From the NCBI RefSeq assembly GCF_025766255.1, contig NW_026516760.1, forward strand, positions 112,382 to 176,381: DNA of 64,000 nucleotides, read 5' to 3'. The translations under genes and the position numbers were made by a program. Position 1 is the first letter of the stretch; every line of letters begins with the position of its first letter. Below, piece after piece: positions 1 to 10,799 of the stretch. Origin of the DNA: Zychaea mexicana. Lineage: Eukaryota; Mucoromycota; Mucoromycetes; Mucorales; Lichtheimiaceae. The notes beneath the pieces were generated by a model that saw only the letters and a program-made list of their open reading frames with translations, did not search any database and was not told the DNA's origin.

Positions 1-1915
1 CCGAAAAGATATGCAAGTCTGTGGCAAACGTGAGCTCGAGTTTTTCCCTGGACTCTGTCGTGGCACTGTATACCCTGGTTTTGTCTACGAAAGCGAACAA
101 GGTGCTCGCAGTACTGCGATAAGGCTTGTCAACGAGCATTTGCAGCCTTACTACCCCTCAGATTCGCTCGTTCCAAAATCAATTGACATGTATTACAACG
201 GAGGTGGCTACTTTGCCCATGCGGACCAATATCCCAACGTTCAAGTACTCGGTCGCTTTGTGGATGCAGGCATCTGCAAGGACGAGGACTATCCGGCAGC
301 AGCAGTCCATTGCACTATCGGCGACGGCTCAGCGGTCCTGATCTCGACACATCCTGAATATGATATGTCGCTACTGGAACAGCCAGACATGAGCAGTGAA
401 ATGTTGGCAGAGTTACAACGTTCGGAACCGGACAGAAAGGCGTTCTTGCGTGCAGTGTTTGCGAAAATGGGCTTGAAAGTGGTTGGATTTGCCAAGGGTC
501 AAGTTGATGAAATCAAGGTTCCAGACCTGACACCAGTCTATTTGACCGCCCTCAAAGGTCAGATTGCACACACCATTGCTACGGAGCTGCAGGCTGAGGC
601 AAAGGACTCGGTGATTACGGATTCCAACGATACGTTCCTGCTTTCGAGTTCGAGCGATGATCCAGTATTGAAAAAGCTGGCGGCGTTGACCGTGGATGAT
701 GAGGACAGGCCCAAGCCAATAGAAATTCGAATCCCTGATTTTTCATCAGATCCAGCTTGTCCCGAGCGTTCGCTTACCCCACATTTCGATATCAAAGCTT
801 ACTATGATGCGCTGCTTGCTCGCCGCGATCAAGAGTGGGGTGGTGGAAGGTGGTATCTTTTTGGCAATGCACTGATGTATACAGAAGTCATCAATAGCAC
901 GCAGACCATTTTAGACAAGTATGTATCAGAAAAGCGAATATGCGGATGTAATACAGTAAGCTAACTTCAGCGTCTACGCTCAAGGAACTACAATTTTGCT
1001 CAAAAGCTACCAACCGGCCTTGTGTGTACTGCAACAACACAGCTGGCTGCTCGAGGTAACCATTTTGTTTGACTGCTTTGCATTAACTGAAATAATATTA
1101 ATCGATCCGTTAAAATAGCCCGTGCTCGTAACTCGTGGGTGTCGCAATTGGGTGCTCTCCAGTTCAGCTATATACTGCGACATAGCCTCAAGCTTTCTCA
1201 TGCACCAGTTGTGTTCCTTCAGTATATTATTGCACTTGCCGTCGTGGAAAGCGTTCGAAGCCGTAAAGGATATGAAGGAGTCCCTCTTCGTGTCAAGTGG
1301 CCGAACGACGTCTATGCCGAGGATGGAGATCAGCTGAAGAAGGTTGGAGGAATACTTGTGAATTCGAGCTTTGTTCAAGACGAGTTTTTGATAGTCATTG
1401 GTAAGCATTTGGTGATCTACGCCAGCTCTATATTTTCTAAACCATCGATTTCCATTAGGGTGCGGTATCAACGTTTCCAACCCACGCCCAACGGTCTCCA
1501 TAAACGATGTAATTCAGGCACACAATCCCTCTCTTCCTAGAATCTCGCCAGAAGACATGCTCGCCGGAATTTTGGTTCTTTTTGAGAGATTTTACTCAGA
1601 ATTTTGCGAAAAGGGCATGGGTTCTTGGTTTTTGGACCTATACTATAAGCGGTGGTTGCATAGGTGAGTTTGAGTTGTGATGCGCGATGCATGAAAGGAA
1701 GGTTATGAGCTAATTAGTTGAAAAATTTATAATACGATAGCGATAAGGTCGTTACGCTAACAACACATGATAATGTGCGTGTCAGGATTACTGGCATTAC
1801 CAGTGACTGGGGTATGCTTGAAGCTGTTGCAGTAGAGGGAGGAAAGCGCTTCACACTGCAACCTGATGGCAACAGCTTTGACATGCTGAAGGGTCTCATT
1901 ATGAAAAAAATGTAA
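1..1915 (+). CDS. BPL1: Biotin-protein ligase (holocarboxylase synthetase), 5' partial
   Basis: Attaches biotin to carboxylases through biotinyl-AMP. The window opens inside the gene; the frame is open from base 2. Readable exons are 2-918, 985-1055, 1119-1400, 1459-1663 and 1741-1915, with a TAA stop at 1913-1915. The first exon carries the long glutamine-amidotransferase-like N-terminal region typical of fungal BPL1 (motifs YNGGGYF and GDGSAVLISTHPEY). The catalytic domain follows: NALMYTEVINST, LPTGLVCTATTQLAAR, then the Arg-rich biotinyl-AMP loop ARARNSWVSQ, the KWPNDVYAEDG motif, KVGGILVNS and GCGINVSNPRPT. The C-terminal SH3-like piece ends in ITGITSDWGMLEAVAVEGG. All introns are GT-AG and 55-77 nt. 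The family assignment rests on several catalytic motifs. The true N-terminus lies upstream of the window, so total length is unknown. Confidence 0.93.
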
Positions 1916-2444
1916 AAAGAAAAGCTTTATTGTACTAGTATTTGTACCTGTATTTCGATTTTTATTATTTACCATACCAACAAGAAGATTGACTGTCATA
2001 TCGGTTGTTCAGTGTTCAAAATTCGTATCAAATGACTTTCTTTGCCACTCTTCTTCAAACTGGATCTTCAACGAAACTATGTGGTATGTCTTGCACATCC
2101 TACAAGTTTGGAAAAGAAGGCTACTACAATTGTATTATAGATTATTTCAAGGAAGAGAGATTACAACGAAGGAATTTGCTTTTGCTCGATTATAAATTAT
2201 AAAAGTCCAGCTCGGAAAAAAGAGGGTCGAAGTAATTGTAAACGAGCTATACATAGAGCATAAAGATGTGTATTTAAAGCTCCATATTCGCGCACTTCAA
2301 ACATCCTGTTACAAATCCAGCGCCTTCTGAGGATCATAATTGTAAGTTCTACAATAATAAGAGAGGTCAGTGAAACCATGACTCATACATGCTGCATTAT
2401 AAAAGGGGAGATAGCGTACAGGGTACCTGCTAATCAATTGTCTT
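1916..2444. other. Intergenic, no gene seen
   Basis: This is the 3' flank between the biotin ligase and the minus-strand secreted-protein gene. Both genes point into it, so it must hold both transcript ends. An 18-bp string at 1977-1994 recurs exactly at 33880-33897. No open frame here resembles a protein. Confidence 0.6.
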
Positions 2445-2681
2445 TTAAAACCTCTCAAAACCATCGTAGCAGCAATGCTCGAATGATGATATTCTATCAC
2501 CATCGTCTCTGATACTGCATCGTGCACTGTCGAAAAAGTATGTTCCTCCCAAGTCGTTGCAGCAGAACTTTGTGTCTTTCTCGTCACCGCATTTGCAAGT
2601 CGTTTGTTGTCCGGCGGAAGCAATTGATGATACCACAGCAACAACGAGCAAGGCAATTAGTGAGAACCGACTGGTCACCAT
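2445..2681 (-). CDS. Small secreted cysteine-rich protein, hypothetical
   Basis: A 78-residue protein if it starts at the ATG at 2681. The frame is open 22 codons further upstream, but this ATG places a classical signal peptide at the very N-terminus (MVTSRFSLIALLVVAVVSS, cleavage probably after SIASA). The mature part, about 54 residues, holds seven cysteines as CKC, FCC, RC and HCC, plus an LGGTYFF core. The CxC...CC...C...CC spacing looks like a disulfide-stabilised small secreted protein, but I do not recognise a named family. An odd cysteine count suggests either an unpaired Cys or a short 3' intron just before the stop (TTTGAGAG followed by GTTTTAA), which would add a C-terminal exon. 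It stands alone in a gene-poor region. Confidence 0.55.
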   Translation of the reverse strand: MVTSRFSLIALLVVAVVSSIASAGQQTTCKCGDEKDTKFCCNDLGGTYFFDSARCSIRDDGDRISSFEHCCYDGFERF

Positions 2682-3584
2682 TGTGATTGTACTGTAAAGT
2701 TGATAGAGTGGAAGAAGAAAAGAGATTATCGAGAGAAATTCTCGCATCTCTCATTGGTATTTATTACATGTGCCTTTGGAGAAACAAATGCAACCCAGGC
2801 TTGTATAAAGGAGTATCCACATAAGCAACGTACGCTGCAGGGCGATGATTCTTATGCCTGAACATGGTTGCATCCTAACCCAAACACGGGGTAAATCTTT
2901 TTTCGAGTGCGGGATATATCTTAATCTCCTTCCCTTCCTCTTCTTTAGCTTGTCTGTCTGTATCAACATCTTACTTTTTCTTACTGATATTTCCTCCTTT
3001 TTCACTTTGATGATGTATGTTAGTTTAGTGGCAACAAGAGCAGGAAAGCTTATAGGGAGAAGCCGTCTTCCCCGATTGTAAAGCGAGAGTTATCTCTGTG
3101 TTAATACTCAGTATCTTTTGGGAATAATCCAGTACGGTAGTGTAAGATGTTTTAACATTGTGATGCAGTAAACTCGGCGATAGTGGGTTCATCGTTAAAT
3201 GATTGATTGCTACTACAAGAACCACCACGTGCTTTTATATCCTACTTTCCATTTGTTATGAAGAAGAAACTCCCTCCCTTTCACTATTAGAATTGACATA
3301 TAAATAACGAGGGGATCCAGTAGCTGCATCGCCATTTAAAACAAGTTGATGGAGGATGTTCCGAGTCAGGCTTTGTTACCTATCCCCAAAAGTCTTGCGC
3401 GACTACTATTCGTCGTGATTTTACTAATGCAGCAGTATAGTATGGAATTCTCTGCACATCAACATCACTATTAGGGAAAATGCGGGCTGCGTAACGATAA
3501 TGCTCGAGGAGTAACTTTGTGGCAGAAGAGGAAGGAAAGCTTTTTTTTACTATGCTCTCCATAACTTTATCTTTTAAGAGTTAA
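2682..3584. other. Intergenic, no gene seen
   Basis: Probable promoter side of the small secreted-protein gene, followed by AT-rich sequence up to the MITE-like element. Short open frames on both strands lack recognisable features or splice continuity. Confidence 0.5.
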
Positions 3585-4005
3585 GAGCACCTGCAGCAGT
3601 CGCTGTTAAGAACCTGTTATGTTAAATTTAACAGTTTATTTAACAGCCAGACCTTGCAGCGGTTGCTGTTAACGTCCTGTTAATATTTAACAGCCTGTTA
3701 AATTTAACAGTTTCTTGAATTGAAAAAAAGGACTTGAAAAATAAAGTTATATCTCACTTCATTCTCTGTTTCTATTCTTCAAAATGGACAACACTAGTTC
3801 TAACGCCACTCCCCCTTCTGACGTTTCTGCCGCTGCCGCCCTGCGCAAGAGAAAGGGCAAAGATTTTATTTGAACCAACGACGTGTGAAATTACAGCTTC
3901 GTAACAGTAACCGCTGCACGAATGCCCTGTTAAGTTGTTACGCACTGAGCGGGCTGTTAGTTCTAAAATTTAACAGTTTCGTAACAGCGACCGCTGCGGG
4001 TGCTC
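3585..4005. mobile_element. MITE-like element with 24-bp terminal inverted repeats
   Basis: About 421 bp bounded by inverted repeats. The left end (3585-3608) begins GAGCACCTGCAGCAGTCG and the right end (3982-4005), read in reverse complement, begins GAGCACCCGCAGCGGTCG; 22 of 24 positions match. The core GCAGCGGTYRCTGTTA recurs inside: in left orientation near 3656-3672 and in right orientation near 3903-3917, giving nested subterminal repeats. Several TTTAACAG palindromes lie between. Within it an ATG at 3784 opens a 29-codon frame ending in RKRKGKDFI then TGA. This looks like the start of a longer protein, so the element is probably an internally deleted DNA transposon. Target-site duplication is unclear: flanks GAGTTAA and GAGTAAG are similar but not identical. 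A PIF/Harbinger origin is only a guess. Confidence 0.7.
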
Positions 4006-4660
4006 GAGTAAGTGTCTGTCGTATTAAAATGACAAGAATTCTTTAGGTTTTTTCATAACACCTACTATTGACTTTACACAGAAAAACTAAGATAGGAATG
4101 TAGAAGGGGGTTTTTTTTTCGAAGGGTGGTGCTGCTTCTTACACTTGAAAATATTTCTGTACAATGCTTTAGAGCTCAACAGGCCGATCAAGATCACAGT
4201 TGCGCAAAGGATGACGATAAGCTTACATATTGATGTGCTTCTTATCCTCTTCTTCATCGAAAAGAATAATCAATGTTTTCTAATACTGATATGTACATAT
4301 CGCTTATGATTCCGACTTTGAAACATTGTTATGATGAGTGGTTAAGGAGTGGTGTGATATTACTATTATAACGATAATTGATACAGTGTGGTACCGCAGA
4401 GTGACGGCTAGACTTTGGATGCGACGGAAATGAAGTGAGAATTGAAGGAAAAAGGCAATTTATGAGCCTCAATCAAGGCTATTTCTGATGGGAGTTCAAG
4501 AATCGGGAATGTTTACGTCCGAAAAATCACTAAAAAATATTCTTGACTGTGAAGAAATGTTGAAAAAGAAAAGGATGAGATATGAACTGAAGAGATATTG
4601 ATAGAATAGATGAAGGCTTGTCTCTAGCTATGGGATTATTGGGTTGCTAATGATAAAGGG
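4006..4660. other. Intergenic, no gene seen
   Basis: AT-rich sequence between the MITE-like element and the 21-bp repeat array. No coding or RNA signal was recognised. Confidence 0.5.
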
Positions 4661-4837
4661 ATGAAAGCTCTTGCTAATGCGGCAAAAGCATTTACTAATA
4701 CGGTGGAAGCATTTGCTAATACGGTGGAAGCATTTGCTAATACGGTGGAAGCATTTACTAAGGCGGCGGAAGCATTTGCTAATACGGTGGAAGCGTTTAC
4801 TAAGGCGGCGAAAGCACTTGCCGTGTGGCATTGGTGA
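4661..4837 (+). repeat. 21-bp tandem repeat (minisatellite), open as heptads
   Basis: About seven imperfect copies of a 21-bp unit close to GCTAATACGGTGGAAGCATT, with a variant ACTAAGGCGGCGGAAGCATT. Because 21 is divisible by three, the plus strand is open from ATG 4661 to TGA 4835-4837 (58 codons). It reads as heptads such as ANTVEAF and TKAAEAF, predicted helical and amphipathic. The minus strand is also open in two frames through the array (units NASTVLA and SKCFHRI), which is expected of any stop-free 21-bp repeat. There is no clear promoter or neighbouring exon. I treat it as a minisatellite, possibly a relic of a coiled-coil coding exon, rather than as a proven gene. Confidence 0.7.
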
Positions 4838-7800
4838 CTGACCCAATGAGGGTGTGAGAGAGATTGTATTTGGTATGATGATGTGAAGTAAAGGTTTTTA
4901 AAATGAGGCACAAATTTGCACTAAGACAGAATAGAGGACGTGTCATCTACCAATCTCACTTGTTCAACAATCTATCTCTTATCATTTTTACACGTCACTG
5001 TCATGAAGTACGTTGTATATGAAGATCTACAATTAGGCATACAACATCCGGCAACTGTAGGTTATTTTGACCGTCTTTCTTAAATTATCGGAAAGTATTT
5101 TTTCCAAACACACTGCTATTAAAGCAATCAGCGAAAAAATTAGCTCTTGTTACATATCATTTTATCCTCGCTGCAGTAGTGGCATTTGGTATATAGCAGC
5201 AAGCTTACATCAGTTAGAGAAAATGTTGTAAACTATATTTTATCATATTAGATAACGCTCACACTAATACATACATCCCCCTTTTTCCAATCCTTTGCTG
5301 TCTTTAGAAGGGAACTGATAGATTGCTCTGAAATAGTCATATTCGGTTGTATGCGATATGCTTCAACAAAATTTCTTCCACATAATGACTCGCTCTTAGC
5401 AGGTGGATAATCTAGTAACAAGCTTTTGAGAATAGATCAACTGCCATATGAAAATGTGAATTAACACTAATAAATCATATTTTACGAGTGCTATATACTA
5501 TGTCAGCACTGTCTGCAGGATCTTATAGAACGACCTCTCATGCATTATGGGAACATTCCCTCATCCATCCTAATAGAATTGTTGTATTGCGTCCTCAAAG
5601 TTTTGTCACTTTGAAATTTATGAAGCTATAAGCCTGATGCTATCAGACTTAAAAAATGCTTTGACGTAACAACACAACATTTATGCATGTAGTTGTCCCT
5701 CCATTACTGTCAGCTATGTGTAGGAAAGAAGCAGGGTAGGATTACAACTATGAGAATTCCAAGGACTACTTGTAATGCCAAAGTACTGACTACTTCTCCG
5801 GATGCAATTTTACTGCCATCTTATCAACTCACTGTCTTGCAGAATACATGTATTGTTGTAGTAGCACAAGTAGTAATAGCTCTAGTTGGAAGGATGTTTG
5901 TATTGTTAGTTCAAACTTTCGATTGCTGCATAGCAACAATGTTTTTTATTCTTGCCCGGTCAAGGCATTGGAGTGATTTGTTTGAAAATAAAATTGTGAG
6001 GGTATTTTCCTATACTAGAGCATAGCGCACTGAACTTTACAGAGTCGCGCTCTTGCTTAACTACGAGAAAAGCGATTGCTACAATCCTGGGTTGTGAGTA
6101 TCATTGATCAGATCAATGCAGCAATCCATCACGTTGCTGTAATAACTTACAGCAACTTGCTGCCCATGACGACGTACTCAATATAAAGGTGTTGATAAGA
6201 TGAAAAAGAGATAAACTGGAAATGTGAGGAGCGTCATCACTTGTATGATTTAGCATCTTTATGACTACGTAGTTGCGGCAAGTTAATCCATAATATGCTC
6301 TCGCGCTCTGTGTGGAAAATTTATGAGGCAATTTTAAAAGATATCTTGATAGCAAAGGAAGAGGTAAACTTACTTTGAAGTCAACTGATGATATATACAT
6401 CTGATATTGGAGCTTATTAGCCACTGCTAAAGCTGCGGTATACAAAGAATGAACTTGATGTAAAGCAAAAACCATTTAAACACGGCTATTTACACCGAGC
6501 TATCACTATTCGAGCTAGAATCATAAGCGGCCCTTCCTTCTAAAGTTCATCTATCACCACTAACACTCTGTAGTAAAATTATGGATGATCGATACCAGCT
6601 CTTAAAAATCACAAAGAGCATATTGGTGCTCATCATCGTTGATAAATCGAGTGATAACTGGAATAAAAACGAGCCTCTCAAGACCGTTAAATGGTGACGA
6701 TTCGTTTTTCAAAGCAATTTGTCAGTAATGTATTCACCACACTCCTTTTTCCTTCGATTCGGTTACAATGAGATATTTGACTTCTGCCGACTATTGTAAA
6801 TCAAAGATTAGAGCGACGGTTATTATGCTTCGTTAGCAAGCGAATTTAATGCTCATATTATTTGAAATAAGTTAGTACTATAGCGTGACGATCGAACGGC
6901 AATCGGTTGCAGCGGGCCTGGATGGCTTTTCGTTTTGCTTGGGATAATACTGGATTAAGCGTCGTCTTTTCATGTTTTTCTGCTTTTTAGTGCTCGACTC
7001 TGCTTGTGGACTATTAACAGAAGTCATACTATTGTTTGTATTCGTTGTTAGCATGCAAGTCGAATACCGGGAAACATATGAAAGAAAGAAAAAAGTCGAA
7101 TTCAAGTGGTTATATCAGTAACACTGTCTCGGTTGTCCGCTTACTTCAAGTATCTTAGCAAAGTAACCGTGGCAAAGAGTCCAACAGGTTTTTCTCGCTA
7201 TGGTACTGTTGACTGCTGCTGCTGCTTTTTGGCTTTCGTGGTCTGTAAGTTACAACAGTGGGTTGCTGATTGTAATAACGAGTAGTAGTGGTGCCAAAGA
7301 AATACTAGTAGCGTTATTGTATCCTTATGGAAAGGTATAATGGTGATATTTGGACTTTTTTGTCTTGTCTTCAACGAAGAAAAAGAGAAGAAAAAGAGGA
7401 AACAGAAGCAGCAGAAAGGTGAACAAGGTTACCCTCGTCCTTCCTCTCTTTCTCTCTACGATCACACCTTATCAGATTACATGCCTCGGATACGTGCGGA
7501 ACGATCGAGCAACTCCGGAAAAACGATTGCTGCTTTTCTTTTACTAGCGACTTTTTGCCCGATCGAAGTTTCTCTCTCTCTCTATTTCTCGTTTCTCGCG
7601 TTTACCAAAACTTAAGAATTCATCCGATGCAATGTACAGTGGAGCTTTTTTGGTAATCATTTCTAGTACGAATATATATAGAAAGAGGTGTAGATTATAC
7701 CATAAATACAAAAGAGTCTGCTGCTGCAGAAGAGAAACAAACGCATCAAATAGCGATTGCCTTTGCTGTTGGGCAAGACCGAGAAGGGGACAAGGTCATT

Positions 7801-9690
7801 CCAATTTTCAGTACAGCGTACTAATCAACTACTGGCAGCCATTAGCGAGTCGAATAAGTGATATGAGCGTTGAAGAAGATGGTTTTCACTCGAAACTAGT
7901 GCTAGGGTGCGCTGCCCATGAGGACCTTCCTGTTGGAGCCCACCCGCCATCCCCCCGCCCCTCTCGGGGGTCGTCTTGCTCTTTCTCACTTAGTATTTTC
8001 TATATTACACAAAGTGCATCGGATAAGAGACGGAGAGAAACAGACACGCCCTCGTTGAATGCAATACTTAAAATAAACAGCCGTCTTGAAATGGTTTTTT
8101 GGGGGGTTAGAAGCCCAAACAGATTGAGTTTACTGCAAAGAAAGTGTCGCATGCAGTGAGGACATGACACAACGAATACCGGTCTGAGCCTTTTATAATA
8201 TATATTCTCTTTTCAACACCTTATGTGGATGCTGAGAAGTTTTCTTTTCGGTTTTATTTGCACAGTTTTCCGCGGTTGCCTAAAACGAGAAGCCAATGTA
8301 CCAAACTGGAAAAAGGAAACCCTCAAATAAAAAAAAAGAAAACAAACACCCAAGAAACTAACAATTAGTAAGGTCTGGACCACTATTCTTAACAAGCTGC
8401 TTGTGATGCTATTAAAGCTACAGATGATGGTAGTGGTAGTATTGACGCATAGAATACATTGTATACTATAACATCCAACAAGAATGTATCACTTCCATGT
8501 CCTCCAAACGAAAAAAGCGAAGCATGACCCATTGCATATATTGAGCCCACCTGCAGCTTATAGTGTACTTTAAGACCATCATGAGAGATTGTTGATATAT
8601 GACGAAACGCCATGATGCTGGCCATATGTCCGATGGAGGGCGCAAAAAAAAGAATATTGACTCTTTTATTTGAGCTGAGAGGTATAGCTCATCGTTTGTT
8701 CATACCTTCTTAGCTAACATAAAACATCCCATTAAAAGTGATGCTAGTTCTTATCATTGCACAACCCTTACATTGCTGCTGGAATTGTATGAAGAAGTTT
8801 TAAGAGCAACTAGTAAGAAGCACATAGCCATTACGAGCGACGTACCGTCAAAAATCATGAATTAAACCACCTTCCCTGTTGTTAGAATCGTTCAAATAGG
8901 AGTGCCTACATGTGCCGACTTCACAACACCTGCAACTACGTTAGCGTGCATTTTAGCAAAATCTAAAATACTATACCATAGCACATGAAGCAACATTAGA
9001 AATTACAACCGTGATAGCAAGGTACTCTTTATTAGCGAAACGATAGTAGACTGTACGCTTTTTGAGCTTTTTGATTGTGCTCTAAACATAAATGTGTATT
9101 CAGATGCTTTTTGTTATGCCCCTCGCTAACACAGAGCAGGCTAAAACAAGCACTTATTTTTTTTCTTGTAACAAGACAACCAATAAGTAGTACAGTACCT
9201 GAAGAAAATGGAAGTTTACCATTAGCTACCCTTGCAAGGCCCATACCATCAATAGCATACAGATGTATAACTATCATTACTCTGTCACTAGTATCAAAAC
9301 TGTACAACAAACAAGCTCTTCTATTTTATACGCCTGTAGAGGCTGCTGGATGGAAAAAGTTATCGTTCGTAGTGGACCAAACATAATCTTGAATAACACA
9401 ATATTACGAAGACTTAGCAGCACCCACGAAAGCATTGGAGTGGCAATAAAGATCGCGAGTTAGTGTACTGTATATCAAGCACTACATCCTGGTGATGAGA
9501 TATTATGGATTCTGCAAAGCCTAACGTTGGATCACTTGACTGGCCAATATAATATCTAAAATAGAATAAGATTAAGAATGCCTAAGCATAGGTTTTTGTT
9601 GTTGTAAGTGAGGTGAACATGGCGAACTCGAGGACAAAAGACGCCCTTGTTACATGTACTGCAAAGACAACGGTACCTGAAGATGCTATG
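4838..9690. other. Gene-poor region, mostly unassigned
   Basis: Nearly 5 kb with no gene I can support. Short open frames at 5693-6025 (+), 6113-6475 (-), 6878-7054 (-), 7340-7615 (+), 7632-8159 (+), 8389-8625 (-) and 9032-9310 (-) lack recognisable domains, and several would need non-ATG starts. The stretch immediately 5' of the integrase relic may hold more decayed retroelement DNA, but no reverse transcriptase or RNase H motif was readable. Confidence 0.5.
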
Positions 9691-9699
9691 TCACCAACT

Positions 9700-10700
9700 A
9701 AATCACGTAACCAAGTTATCAGTAATCTGCACAATCACATCCACGAGCTATTTGTCCAAAATACAAAAGCTTGCCTGGTAACGAGCGAAAGGATTTGCTG
9801 TTGAAAGAAACACTTATTTGGTCACTTTGGCCCAGATGCTATTGTGCGAGCTGTTAATTCTGACGGTCTCCACTAAAAGAACTAGAACCAAGGTGCTATT
9901 GAAACAGTCGAGCAATGTAAGCAATGCCTGCGGCACAATATAGTCCAAATAAATTATCATCCACTACAATCCATTGAGAGCAGTCTACCTAGTGATCATT
10001 GGGCAATTGACTTTTCGGTACCCTTTTACCTTTCACATGACGGAAATCTATACTTCATGGCGATGATCAACATTTTCAGCAAGTTTGTTTATTACGCGCT
10101 GTACCAGACAAAACTTCCCTGACTATTGCTACACAACTTATCAAAATAATGATAGAAGACTTCGGACCAATGCAAATATCACAAAGTAACAATGGCCGCG
10201 ATTTCTTTAACGAATTGATGAATTTGGTATGCAAACAAGCTGGTATTAATAGATGTTTTATACCACCATATCATGCACGTGCCAACGGTGCGGCAGAGCG
10301 GATGGTACAAACAGCTAAACGAGCCATACATAAGATGATTGACGTCCAAGTCAAAGGCTGGGATCGACATGTACCTTTTGTTCAGTTGGCCTACAATGCA
10401 CGGATTGCGCCCATACACAATCCAACTCCATTATCACTTTTGTGTGAAAGAAGGATGAACGCGTTCAAGGAGAATACGGATATAAGGTTCGACGAAAGGG
10501 CTATGATTCATCTGAGAATACTTGGGTACCACCAGAGAGCTTCGACCCCTGATCCCACCAGAGATTCCACTGCTGAACGAGTTGCAGGACTTAAACGAAG
10601 ACGCCCGTTCTCGACCTACTTTCAGATTACCACTTCATCTTTCCGGTTGCAACAACCTGGAGGGGGGTTTATGTCGCGGCTGACTTGGCGGTTTCAATTA
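9700..10700 (+). pseudogene. Decayed Ty3/Gypsy retrotransposon integrase (pol fragment)
   Basis: Around 9800-9930 a His-Cys zinc-binding segment can be read across frameshifts (GHFGPDAIVRAV, then CKQCLRHN). The integrase core follows: the first catalytic Asp lies in DHWAIDFSVP (Asp codon 10009-10011). The open stretch from 10149 contains QSNNGRDF, where the second catalytic Asp of the usual SDNG motif is Asn (codon 10188-10190). The catalytic Glu is present in ANGAAERMVQT (codon 10296-10298). The text after it (GWDRHVPFVQLAYNARI) is typical of Gypsy integrases. At least one stop (TAA near 9875) and several frameshifts separate the pieces, and no long terminal repeat or reverse transcriptase was found. 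It is a dead fragment of a transposon of the host fungus. Confidence 0.88.
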
Positions 10701-10799
10701 AATAACCAGTGTCAAAATTTATTGGTTAGAATGCTGAGCGTATCTATCATTTGTCTGGTTTTTCTTTTTTTCATCGTCACAGACTCTGGACGTGTCTAA

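Noticed and set aside
5693..6475. Open frames of 110 (+) and 120 (-) codons
   Set aside because: The first lacks an ATG at its stated start, both are hydrophobic AT-driven text without domains, and no promoter or exon context is visible.
7632..8159. Open plus-strand frame of 175 codons, the longest in the 4.8-9.7 kb stretch
   Set aside because: No recognisable domain, a low-complexity Cys/Arg-rich start, a Pro/Ser patch from a C-run, and no splice partners. Probably chance.
9032..9386. Overlapping frames on both strands near the Gypsy relic
   Set aside because: Neither reads as reverse transcriptase, RNase H or protease; two overlapping frames in one AT-rich stretch are expected by chance.
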